36,446 nt of DNA. Source: a virus. Positions 15,165 through 22,374 of this stretch are shown in pieces. A program made the translations under genes and the position numbers. Location of the stretch: the IMG/VR virus record IMGVR_UViG_3300044568_004058, positions 1-36,446 of that record. One strand, written 5' to 3'. Numbering within the stretch: the first letter of the stretch is position 1; each line of letters opens with the position of its first letter. A model generated the notes under the pieces. The model made no database searches and was not told the origin of the DNA. It was given only the letters and a program-made list of their open reading frames with translations.

Positions 15165-15979
15165 TGAGTCAAATTTTAGCATTCAGCGGAAAGAAACAAT
15201 CAGGGAAAAATACTCTTTGCAATTTCCTTCATGGGTATCAATTAAAAAGCTACTCTATGATCGATGGGTTTGAAATTGCAGAAACTGGAGATCTGATTAT
15301 TGAAACAAGCATAAGAGAAGAAACTGGAAAAATTTCTAAAGGAAAGGGTCAAATTGATGTTACAAGATTAGATATTGAATTTGTTGTATGGGCAATGGAT
15401 AATATCTGGCCTTTTGTTAAACATTACGCTTTTGCAACAGCTTTGAAAGAAATGGCAATTGGTTTATTTAATATTAAGAATGAATTAATATATGGAACTG
15501 ATGAACAAAAAAATCAATTAATCCAATATAAATGGGAAGATATGCCAACAAAAGTTAAGGGTAAAACTGGATTTATGACTGGCCGAGAGTTTATGCAATA
15601 TTTTGGAACTGATATTTGTAGAAAAGTATATCCTGATATTTGGACAAATAGACTAATTAAAGATATTCAAGCAGAAGAACCTAATCTAGCTATTATTTCT
15701 GACGCAAGATTTGAAAATGAAATTAAAGCAATTCAGGCAGTAGGTGGAAAAGTTATTAGATTAACTAGAGAAGTTTCAGGCGAAGATTCTCATGATAGCG
15801 AAACGTCACTTAATAATTATGATGGTTTCGATGCAGTAATTGATACGCAAAACCTTAATATAGAACAGTCATGCGAAGAGCTAATAAAAATTCTTAGCGA
15901 GTGGAGATGGTTTGATACAAAAACACTTATCGCTCCAGACAAACCAACTAAAAAGCAATCAACAATGGCAATTCGATGA
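15164..15979 (+). CDS. Deoxynucleoside monophosphate kinase-like P-loop protein (271 aa)
   Basis: The P-loop is GKKQSGKNT (K15), and the central part reads TGREFMQYFGTDICRKVYPD and IWTNRLIKDI. The strand AIISDARFENEIKAIQAVGG is characteristic of phage dNMP kinases of the T4 gene 1 type, which phosphorylate dNMPs to dNDPs. A nucleotide-kinase role fits the dNTP-supply genes nearby. The start overlaps the primase stop (TAATG), and the end overlaps the nuclease gene (ATGA). Confidence 0.8.
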   Translation: MSQILAFSGKKQSGKNTLCNFLHGYQLKSYSMIDGFEIAETGDLIIETSIREETGKISKGKGQIDVTRLDIEFVVWAMDNIWPFVKHYAFATALKEMAIGLFNIKNELIYGTDEQKNQLIQYKWEDMPTKVKGKTGFMTGREFMQYFGTDICRKVYPDIWTNRLIKDIQAEEPNLAIISDARFENEIKAIQAVGGKVIRLTREVSGEDSHDSETSLNNYDGFDAVIDTQNLNIEQSCEELIKILSEWRWFDTKTLIAPDKPTKKQSTMAIR

Positions 15980-17007
15980 TAACAACATATTTTAGAAGTT
16001 CTAGTCTAAATAACTGGAAATACTGTCAAATGCAGTATTTTATGACTTATGTTTTAGGACATCAATCGCCATCAGGAAAAAAAGCTGACTTAGGAACTAT
16101 AACCCATGCGGTATTTGAAACACTAGCACTATGTAAAAAAAGAACACAGTTTAATAAACGTAGCAATATGAAAATCACTCAAGAGCCTTTGGGTGATTTT
16201 TCTTTTACAGAAGAGCAGTTATATACTAGTGAATTTGTAAATTATATTCTTGGAAGAAGTTTTGACTATTATAAAACTAATTGTACTCATAACCAGTTTA
16301 ATCAAAAAGATTATGAATTTTGCTATAAAATGGTATGGGATACTTTAGCGTATAATAATGGACAATTTGACCCCCGTAATCGTAAAATTATTGATACAGA
16401 ACCACATTTCGATATTCCTATTAAGGAACCTTGGGCTAAATTTAGCTTCGCTGGACCGGATGGAGAAGAAATTTCTGGAAATCTTGCGATAAAAGGGACG
16501 ATTGATCTTGTAACTGAGCTGCCAGATGGTACAATAGAAGTGATCGACTGGAAAACTGGGCAGAGGTTAGATTGGGCCACGGGCGAAAAGAAGGACTACG
16601 AGAAACTTATGACAGATACTCAACTTCTTCTTTACCACTATGCTATTGGTAAATTATATCCTATGCATCGACACGCTTTAATGACTATCTTCTTTTGTCG
16701 TGATGGAGGTCCATTTACGCTTGCTTTTGATGAGCAGGATGATAAAAACTTCATAAAGACACTCGAAAAGACATTTAAAGAAATTACAATTAATCAAGCC
16801 CCTAAGCCAGTTTCAAAAGATCGAAACAATTTTAAATGTGAAAAACTTTGTCACTTTTATAAAACAGTTTGGCCCGGAACAAATAAAACAATGTGTCATC
16901 ACGTAGAACAGCAACTCTCTACTATTGGTATGGAAAAGACTGTAGCTACATGTTCTAGGCCGGGATTTGCAATTGGGACATATAAGGACCCCGGAGCAGT
17001 TGAATGA
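15976..17007 (+). CDS. Cas4/RecB-like PD-(D/E)XK exonuclease with Fe-S-type cysteines
   Basis: This 343-aa RecB/AddB/Cas4-type nuclease has the pattern GTITHAVFETL (His), IKGTIDLVTEL (Asp), IEVIDWKTG (Asp-x-Lys) and DTQLLLYHYA (QxxxY). C17 near the N-terminus together with C-terminal cysteines (CEKLC, MCHH and others) resembles the four-Cys Fe-S cluster of Cas4/AddB. It would degrade or trim DNA ends at replication or recombination intermediates, acting with the RecA-like protein. The start overlaps the preceding gene (ATGA), and the end overlaps polymerase (ATGA). Confidence 0.85.
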   Translation: MITTYFRSSSLNNWKYCQMQYFMTYVLGHQSPSGKKADLGTITHAVFETLALCKKRTQFNKRSNMKITQEPLGDFSFTEEQLYTSEFVNYILGRSFDYYKTNCTHNQFNQKDYEFCYKMVWDTLAYNNGQFDPRNRKIIDTEPHFDIPIKEPWAKFSFAGPDGEEISGNLAIKGTIDLVTELPDGTIEVIDWKTGQRLDWATGEKKDYEKLMTDTQLLLYHYAIGKLYPMHRHALMTIFFCRDGGPFTLAFDEQDDKNFIKTLEKTFKEITINQAPKPVSKDRNNFKCEKLCHFYKTVWPGTNKTMCHHVEQQLSTIGMEKTVATCSRPGFAIGTYKDPGAVE

Positions 17008-18488
17008 TTATTCCAGCTATTACAACTCACTATTCACTATCAAAGGGCTTTATCAAGCCAGAAGAGGCAGCTAAAAAGTGTAAAGACCTTGGCTATACTC
17101 ATTGCCTACTTGCTGATAATTCATTAAGTGGTGTGGTTGAGTTTTTTAGCTGTATGAAAAAAGAAGGCATAGTACCCATCATTGGTTGGAAAGTCGATGA
17201 TGGGCATTTTATTGCAAAAACACTAGAAGGTTATAAACTTCTTGTTAAATTATTCTCAGGCGAGAATATAATATATTATGATGAAGATCTTGAATTTTAT
17301 CCAGATGGTAGTCTTGAATTACTAGAAGTCTGCTATGCAGAAAAAAGAGATGCAATTCTCCATAGAATTGTTCTTTGTTCTGGGTTAAAAACTACGCTTA
17401 AAAAAGCAAAAGACATTGATCTTGGTGAATTTAAGAAATATTTTGAAAGTGATGACTACTCATTTGAATCAAGCAGAAATGCGCAAGTCTTCAATTTTAG
17501 CAATAATACAAAGTTAATTTCTGAACTAAAAGACTATACAATTTTTGCAAAGCCTAAACTTCCAAAAGTGGACTGTAAAGGTCAAACAGAAGAGGAATAT
17601 ATAACACAGTTATGTCGTGAAGGCTGGAAGAAAAAATTATCGTATTTAAAAGGAGAAAAAAGACAAGAGTATGGCGACCGTGTAAAGTACGAACTTTCAA
17701 TTATCAATGGCTTTGGCCTTGCGGGATATTTTTTAATTGTGCAAGATATTATCGCATATGTTAGAAATAATGGTTGGTTGCCGGGACCGGGAAGAGGTTC
17801 TGCTGGAGGTTGTTTAGTATCTTATCTTTTAGGCATTACAGAAATTGATCCAGTAAAATACGATCTACTATTTTCAAGGTTCCTTAATTCTGGTCGATTC
17901 AGCAAAGATAATATATCATTACCGGATATTGATATGGACGTTCCTTCTAATCATCGTGATGAAATCATTGAGTATCTTAAGAACAAATATGGTCATCAAC
18001 GAGTTTGTCAAATGATTACCTTTGGGCGATTGCAAGGGCGATCAGTAATTAAAGAAGTGGCTCGTATATATGGAGATTTATCATTTTCTGAGTTAAATGA
18101 GATCACTGAAAGCCTTCCGCCTGAGTCAAGTATTTCAGATGAACTTGAAGAAATGGATATAAAATCAGTTATTATCTGGACACTTGAAAATAAGCCCGAA
18201 AAATTAGGTAAATGGTGCAGACTAGTTAATGGAAAATTAACAGGAGAGTTGTCCGATCTATTCGACCTTGCTATAAGAATTGAAGGAACTTTTAAAAGTC
18301 AAGGAGTTCATCCTGCTGGTGTAATTATATCCAATGAAGATCTTCTTAATGATGCTCCGCTAATAAAAAATAAAAGCGGAAATAATGTAGTAGGTTTTGA
18401 AATGCATGATTTAGATAAAGTGGGACTAACTAAATTCGATGTCTTGGGAGTTAATCTTTTAGATAAAATAATGGAAATTAAAAAATGA
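17004..18488 (+). CDS. dnaE: DNA polymerase III alpha, N-terminal gene (PHP-like + palm)
   Basis: The first half of a C-family DNA polymerase, 494 aa. The N-terminal PHP-like region is short, and its first metal motif is degenerate (TTHYSLSKG where active PHP domains have HxH/HxD). The catalytic domain includes GPGRGSAGG, PDIDMD (catalytic D308 and D310) and VGLTKFDVLG (third catalytic D479). The gene stops 15 residues later, exactly where the polypeptide should continue into the fingers. The missing part is encoded at 20463-22037. All three catalytic Asp are on this piece, so it could not act without its partner. The stop overlaps the next ATG (ATGA). No intein motifs are present. Confidence 0.92.
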   Translation: MIIPAITTHYSLSKGFIKPEEAAKKCKDLGYTHCLLADNSLSGVVEFFSCMKKEGIVPIIGWKVDDGHFIAKTLEGYKLLVKLFSGENIIYYDEDLEFYPDGSLELLEVCYAEKRDAILHRIVLCSGLKTTLKKAKDIDLGEFKKYFESDDYSFESSRNAQVFNFSNNTKLISELKDYTIFAKPKLPKVDCKGQTEEEYITQLCREGWKKKLSYLKGEKRQEYGDRVKYELSIINGFGLAGYFLIVQDIIAYVRNNGWLPGPGRGSAGGCLVSYLLGITEIDPVKYDLLFSRFLNSGRFSKDNISLPDIDMDVPSNHRDEIIEYLKNKYGHQRVCQMITFGRLQGRSVIKEVARIYGDLSFSELNEITESLPPESSISDELEEMDIKSVIIWTLENKPEKLGKWCRLVNGKLTGELSDLFDLAIRIEGTFKSQGVHPAGVIISNEDLLNDAPLIKNKSGNNVVGFEMHDLDKVGLTKFDVLGVNLLDKIMEIKK

Positions 18489-18694
18489 ATGAAAAAATAA
18501 GCTATGCTGAAGTTATAATAAAAGGAAATGATATAAATTACAAAGATATTTCTTTATGTGATTTAAGAAATTATGTTCCTTGGTATCGAAATAAAAAAAA
18601 TGGTATTTATCAAGTTCACAGTAATAAATTTTCACAAATATATTATAATTTGGATGACGCAATTAATAAATTTTTGGAATTAAAAGGAAAATAG
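18485..18694 (+). CDS. Unknown small protein between the polymerase halves (69 aa)
   Basis: The ATG overlaps the stop of the N-terminal polymerase gene (ATGA). Its 69 residues (ISLCDLRNYVPWYRNKKNGI and a C-terminal helix) match nothing I recognise. It does not resemble the start of the C-terminal polymerase gene and shows no intein or endonuclease motif. It could be part of the unit carried with the HNH gene, a leftover of it, or an independent small gene. Confidence 0.5.
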   Translation: MNEKISYAEVIIKGNDINYKDISLCDLRNYVPWYRNKKNGIYQVHSNKFSQIYYNLDDAINKFLELKGK

Positions 18695-18723
18695 TTGCCT
18701 GTTACAAGACTTTTGTGTATAAT
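18695..18723 (+). promoter_or_regulatory. Promoter directly before the HNH homing endonuclease
   Basis: TTGCCT (18695-18700, 4/6 match) and TATAAT (18718-18723, exact) are 17 bases apart, ending 27 bases before the ATG at 18751. The -10 region TTGTGTATAATAATATGG is nearly the same as the element at 162-180, and TGTGTATAATA recurs on the minus strand near 31735. The promoter lies in the short gap after the 69-aa gene. The homing endonuclease thus probably has its own promoter inside the polymerase operon. Confidence 0.6.
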
Positions 18724-18750
18724 AATATGGAAACAGAAAAGGAGAATTTA

Positions 18751-19545
18751 ATGAAAACAAAAGTCTGTAACGTGTGTAATATTGAAAAATCAGAATCTGA
18801 ATACTATAAAAAAGGTTCTGGATTACAATATAGATGTAAACAATGTGTAAAAAATCATATTAGGTATGAAAAATGTCCTAATTGTGATAGACAAAAAAGA
18901 TTAGAAGCTGAATTATGTTCTATATGCTCTAAGCAGTCTCAGAGAGAAGTATATTCAGAAGAATTAATAAATCAAGTAATTGATCTTTATACTTCAGGGC
19001 TATCTACTTGGAAAATTGCCAACCAATTAGGTAGTTATCAGGTGAAGATAGTAAGAATTCTTCACAGAAATAATATTAAGTTAAGAAATAATGATTTTGT
19101 AAATAACGGTAAATATAGAGAAGATAATCCAGCTTGGAAAGGATACAAATTAATAAGTGGGGGATATTTTGCGTCAATTAAAAGATCCGCAGATTCCAGA
19201 AATCTAGAATTTGATATTAATATTGAATATCTAAATGAACTATTTGAGCTTCAAAATGGGAAATGCGCAATATCTGGATTAGACATTATACTTCCTAGAA
19301 GCGATGAAAGTAGATCAACTGGAGAATATACTGCATCATTAGATCGGAAAAATTCTAATTTAGGTTATATTAAAAATAATTTACAATGGGTTCATAAATG
19401 GGTTAATAAAATGAAGCAAAATTTACAAGAAGATGAATTTTTATATTTATGTAGCTTGATAACAGATAATAATAAAGATAAAATAAAAGAAGTTGATATT
19501 AATACTTTAATGCAATATAAAAGGAGAAATAAAATTGGCACTTAA
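18751..19545 (+). CDS. HNH homing endonuclease with two zinc ribbons and an HTH (264 aa)
   Basis: N-terminal cysteine pairs C6/C9 with C29/C32 and C42/C45 with C56/C59 form two zinc ribbons. A resolvase-like HTH follows (about residues 69-105: LINQVIDLYTSGLSTWKIAN...). The HNH nuclease is around residues 185-225: GKCAISGLDI, then ASLDRKNSNLGYIKNNLQW and HKWVNKMKQ, typical of free-standing phage homing endonucleases. The ATG at 18751 is chosen for its AAAAGGAG site (18737-18744) and promoter; the longer GTG-initiated form is unlikely. It sits between the two parts of the DNA polymerase gene. Its 3' end contains the AAAAGGAG ribosome site used by the exonuclease gene. Mobility is inferred from family knowledge. 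Confidence 0.88.
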   Translation: MKTKVCNVCNIEKSESEYYKKGSGLQYRCKQCVKNHIRYEKCPNCDRQKRLEAELCSICSKQSQREVYSEELINQVIDLYTSGLSTWKIANQLGSYQVKIVRILHRNNIKLRNNDFVNNGKYREDNPAWKGYKLISGGYFASIKRSADSRNLEFDINIEYLNELFELQNGKCAISGLDIILPRSDESRSTGEYTASLDRKNSNLGYIKNNLQWVHKWVNKMKQNLQEDEFLYLCSLITDNNKDKIKEVDINTLMQYKRRNKIGT

Positions 19546-20242
19546 TACGTATCGTGACTATTGTGTTATGGACCTAGAAACCTCTGGTAAAAACCCTAAT
19601 GGTTGTCAGATCACTCAAATTGCGGCTGTGGTAATCCACGGCAAGAAATTGACTCTCCAGCCCGGAGGAATCTTCAACATTGAAGTAAGGCCCGAATTTG
19701 ACGACGAGAAGGCCATTGCTGCCGGATTCGATCCAGTAGAGCAAGAGGCTCTTGATATAACACGTAAAACTCGTGAACAGCTCGAAAAGGCGATTGGGCC
19801 AAAAGAAGCGTGGAGTCAGTTTGTAAACTTTGTAAATAAGTTCAACGCTAAAGGCAGTCCTTATTTTGCACCAATTCCCGTAGGATATAATATTAATAAT
19901 TTCGATTTACCAATAGTCGAAAGATACTGTCGTATTTATGGACCAAAAGAGGAAAAAACTGGAAGACAAAAATTATTTAATCCTATTTTTAAAGTTGATA
20001 TGATGGATAATCTATTTATGTGGTTTGAAGATCATAGCGCTGTTCAAAAATTAAATTTAGGTTATTTACGAGATTTCTTTGGGTTTCCAGAAAAGAGCAA
20101 AGCAAATGCTCACGATGCTCTTTATGATGTTGTAGATACTGCAAATCTTTTTATTAAGTTTCTTAAATATCACAGAAAACACAGCGAAAAAACTAAATTT
20201 GAAAAATCATTTGCCGACATTAAAATGGATATTGAACTATGA
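19535..20242 (+). CDS. DnaQ-type 3'-5' proofreading exonuclease (DEDDh)
   Basis: This 235-aa exonuclease has the DEDDh motifs: D13/E15 in VMDLETSG, the middle Asp in YNINNFDLP, and His/Asp in ANAHDALYDVVDTA. It is the likely proofreading (epsilon-type) subunit for the polymerase, whose own PHP domain looks inactive. The start is a TTG at 19535 with AAAAGGAG at about 19518-19526, inside the end of the HNH gene; the two genes overlap by 11 bases. It lies between the two halves of the polymerase gene. Base use is more GC-rich in the first 200 bases than later. Confidence 0.9.
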   Translation: MALNTYRDYCVMDLETSGKNPNGCQITQIAAVVIHGKKLTLQPGGIFNIEVRPEFDDEKAIAAGFDPVEQEALDITRKTREQLEKAIGPKEAWSQFVNFVNKFNAKGSPYFAPIPVGYNINNFDLPIVERYCRIYGPKEEKTGRQKLFNPIFKVDMMDNLFMWFEDHSAVQKLNLGYLRDFFGFPEKSKANAHDALYDVVDTANLFIKFLKYHRKHSEKTKFEKSFADIKMDIEL

Positions 20243-20466
20243 AAATTAAATCAATTGAAAAATATTCGCATTTCATAATTGAAATGGAAGATGGTAAAAT
20301 TTATAAATATGTCCCGGACCAATCAAAGCAAACTCATTGGGGAGAGTGGTTTCTTGATTTTGACGGTCATTATATAAAAGTGATTAATGAAGAAAAAATT
20401 AATCAACTAAAAGACGCTTATATTGAACATGTTGACTATATAATCTCTTGTGGAGCATACCAGTGA
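20239..20466 (+). CDS. Unknown small protein before the C-terminal polymerase gene (75 aa)
   Basis: ATGA overlap with the exonuclease at its start and GTGA overlap with the C-terminal polymerase gene at its end make it part of a coupled operon. The sequence (YSHFIIEMEDGKIYKYVPDQ...) looks like a compact beta-strand domain with an acidic helix. No family is recognised. It might help assemble the split polymerase, but this is a guess from position only. Confidence 0.5.
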   Translation: MKIKSIEKYSHFIIEMEDGKIYKYVPDQSKQTHWGEWFLDFDGHYIKVINEEKINQLKDAYIEHVDYIISCGAYQ

Positions 20467-22037
20467 CTCAAGATTTTGATATTGATAATTTTGAAGACAT
20501 TGCAACATGGGAATTAATTAGCAGTGGCAAAACTAAAGGTGTATTCCAGCTAGAATCTAAATTGGGTTCTAGTTGGGCCAAGCGAGTTAAGCCACGTAAT
20601 ATTGAAGAGCTGGCAGATTTAATTTCAATTATTCGTCCGGGAACTCTTGAGGCGGAACTTGAAGGAAAGTCTATGACTAAACACTATGTTGATCGCAAGT
20701 GGAAAATAGACGAGACTAAATATTTACATTCTGCCCTTGAGCCATTACTTGGTAGTACATATGGCATTATCGTATATCAAGAACAGGCGATGAAAATTGC
20801 AACTGCTCTTGCTGGATTTACCCCAGAAGAAGCAGATTCGCTTCGCAAGGCGATGGGTAAAAAAGATGCTGCTCTTATGAATGAAGTGGGACAGAAATTT
20901 ATTAAAGGCTGCGAAGCAAAAGGAATTGTTGATGCAGCATCCGCAGCACAAATCTTTAACTGGATTCAGGCTTCAGCCCGATATTCATTTAATAAAAGCC
21001 ACGCAGTTGCTTATGCTATTAATTCTTTTCGCTCTGCTTACTGTAAAGTCCATCGTCCATTAAAATTCTATGAGAAATATCTTAATCATGCTCATAACAA
21101 ACCGGATAAGCAAAAGGAAATAAAAGAACTTATTATGGATGCTAAATTATCTGGCATTGAAGTTTACCCTCCAAGATTAAATAATTTACATAGAACTTTT
21201 ACTCGTGATGGAAGCAAAGGTATTATATACTTTGGATATAGCAATGTAAAAAGTGTTGGTGAGGGAGAACAGGAAAAAATCGAAGCGGTTATTACTGATG
21301 CGGTTAAAAGTTCAAATAAGCCGATTTCAGAATTTAACTGGCTTGATTCTTTGTTTTATATCGGCAATGAAATTAAAAAGAACGCATTTATTTCACTTAT
21401 TAGCGTTGGAACTTTTTCAGGAAAAAACAACGCTTTAACTAGAAATCAAATGATGTTTGAATTTGATATTTGGTCAAAATTAACAGTAAAAGAACAGACT
21501 TGGATTATCAATAATCGAAACAGTAGTAATTGCTTAAAAAGTTTAGTTCAAAAAATGATAAATGAAAATGAGAAAATCAATTCTAGAAGAATGGCGTCTG
21601 TATTAGATATTTATCAAGCTCTTGAAAATCCGCCATATTCTTTGGAAGACGATTATGCATGGATAGCAGAAACAGAACAAAAATTAATGGGCTGTGCTTT
21701 AACATGCTCTACTGTTGATATGTCATGTAGTGATGTTAATATTACTTGTGCAGAAATTGCAAATGGTGAAGTTAAGAGTATAAAAGATGCTTGTTTAGGA
21801 GTTAGAATTAATGAAGTAAAAGAATATACGATTAAACGTGGAAATTCAATTGGAAAAATCATGGGATTTGTAAGTGCAGAAGACTGGAGCGGGGAGCTTG
21901 ATTCCATAACATTTTTTTCTGATGAATTTGAAAAATATAAAAAGTTGCTTTTTATCGGAAACACGCTATTATTATATGGTGAGGTTCAAGAGAAAAGGGA
22001 CAAATCCTTTGTAGTTAAACATGCAGAACAAATTTAG
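20463..22037 (+). CDS. dnaE: DNA polymerase III alpha, C-terminal gene (fingers to OB domain)
   Basis: The second half of the C-family polymerase, 524 aa. It starts with the continuation of the palm/fingers (WELISSGKTKGVFQLESKLG, IVYQEQAMKIATALAGFTPE, FNKSHAVAYAINSFRSAYCK), then a helix-hairpin-helix-type region and a C-terminal OB-like domain (VRINEVKEYTIKRGNSIGKI... to the end). The start is set at GTG 20463, overlapping the preceding stop (GTGA) with TGGAG at 20451-20455; the longer TTG at 20448 is less likely. Together with 17004-18488 it makes about 1018 aa, somewhat shorter than E. coli alpha (1160). The FNKSH site used by cyanobacterial split inteins is intact and uninterrupted here. 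Confidence 0.92.
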   Translation: MTQDFDIDNFEDIATWELISSGKTKGVFQLESKLGSSWAKRVKPRNIEELADLISIIRPGTLEAELEGKSMTKHYVDRKWKIDETKYLHSALEPLLGSTYGIIVYQEQAMKIATALAGFTPEEADSLRKAMGKKDAALMNEVGQKFIKGCEAKGIVDAASAAQIFNWIQASARYSFNKSHAVAYAINSFRSAYCKVHRPLKFYEKYLNHAHNKPDKQKEIKELIMDAKLSGIEVYPPRLNNLHRTFTRDGSKGIIYFGYSNVKSVGEGEQEKIEAVITDAVKSSNKPISEFNWLDSLFYIGNEIKKNAFISLISVGTFSGKNNALTRNQMMFEFDIWSKLTVKEQTWIINNRNSSNCLKSLVQKMINENEKINSRRMASVLDIYQALENPPYSLEDDYAWIAETEQKLMGCALTCSTVDMSCSDVNITCAEIANGEVKSIKDACLGVRINEVKEYTIKRGNSIGKIMGFVSAEDWSGELDSITFFSDEFEKYKKLLFIGNTLLLYGEVQEKRDKSFVVKHAEQI

Positions 22038-22047
22038 GAGTTGAATA

Positions 22048-22371
22048 ATGAATGTTTGTTGTTTTATTGGAAAATTGGTTAATGATCCAGAGCTAAGGGA
22101 AATCAATGAAACTTATGTTGTAAATTTTTCTTTAGCCGTAGAGGACTATAGAAAAGACAAAGAAGGTGAAAAGCATAGAAGAATTGATTTTTTAGATTTT
22201 GAAGCATGGGATAGCGGAGCAACTACTATCGCCAAACATTTTAAAAAGGGCGATATGATGGCAATTGAAGCAGAAGCTAGGCAGCACAAGTGGACATCTA
22301 ATGATCAAAAGCGTCAAAAAATTGTTTTCAGAGTAAAAACTTTTAAATCTTCAGGATGCAAAACGGAATAA
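22048..22371 (+). CDS. ssb: Single-stranded DNA-binding protein, OB fold (107 aa)
   Basis: The protein opens MNVCCFIGKLVNDPELREIN, the typical SSB first strand, and continues with VVNFSLAVEDYRKDKEGEKH and RRIDFLDFEAWDSGA, also characteristic of bacterial-type SSB. It covers single-stranded DNA at the fork. It ends at GCKTE and so lacks the long linker and acidic DDxPF tip that recruits partners in bacterial SSBs. GGAG at 22037-22040 lies 7 bases before the ATG. It follows the C-terminal polymerase gene after 10 bases and is the last gene of the replication block. Confidence 0.88.
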   Translation: MNVCCFIGKLVNDPELREINETYVVNFSLAVEDYRKDKEGEKHRRIDFLDFEAWDSGATTIAKHFKKGDMMAIEAEARQHKWTSNDQKRQKIVFRVKTFKSSGCKTE

Positions 22372-22374
22372 AAT

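Noticed and set aside
18480-20470. Group I intron or split intein explaining the polymerase break
   Set aside because: No intein end motifs are present at the end of the first part or the start of the second, and no conserved intron core pairing was recognised. The stretch contains four coupled ORFs including the proofreading exonuclease. A gene split is the simpler reading, though splicing was not tested.
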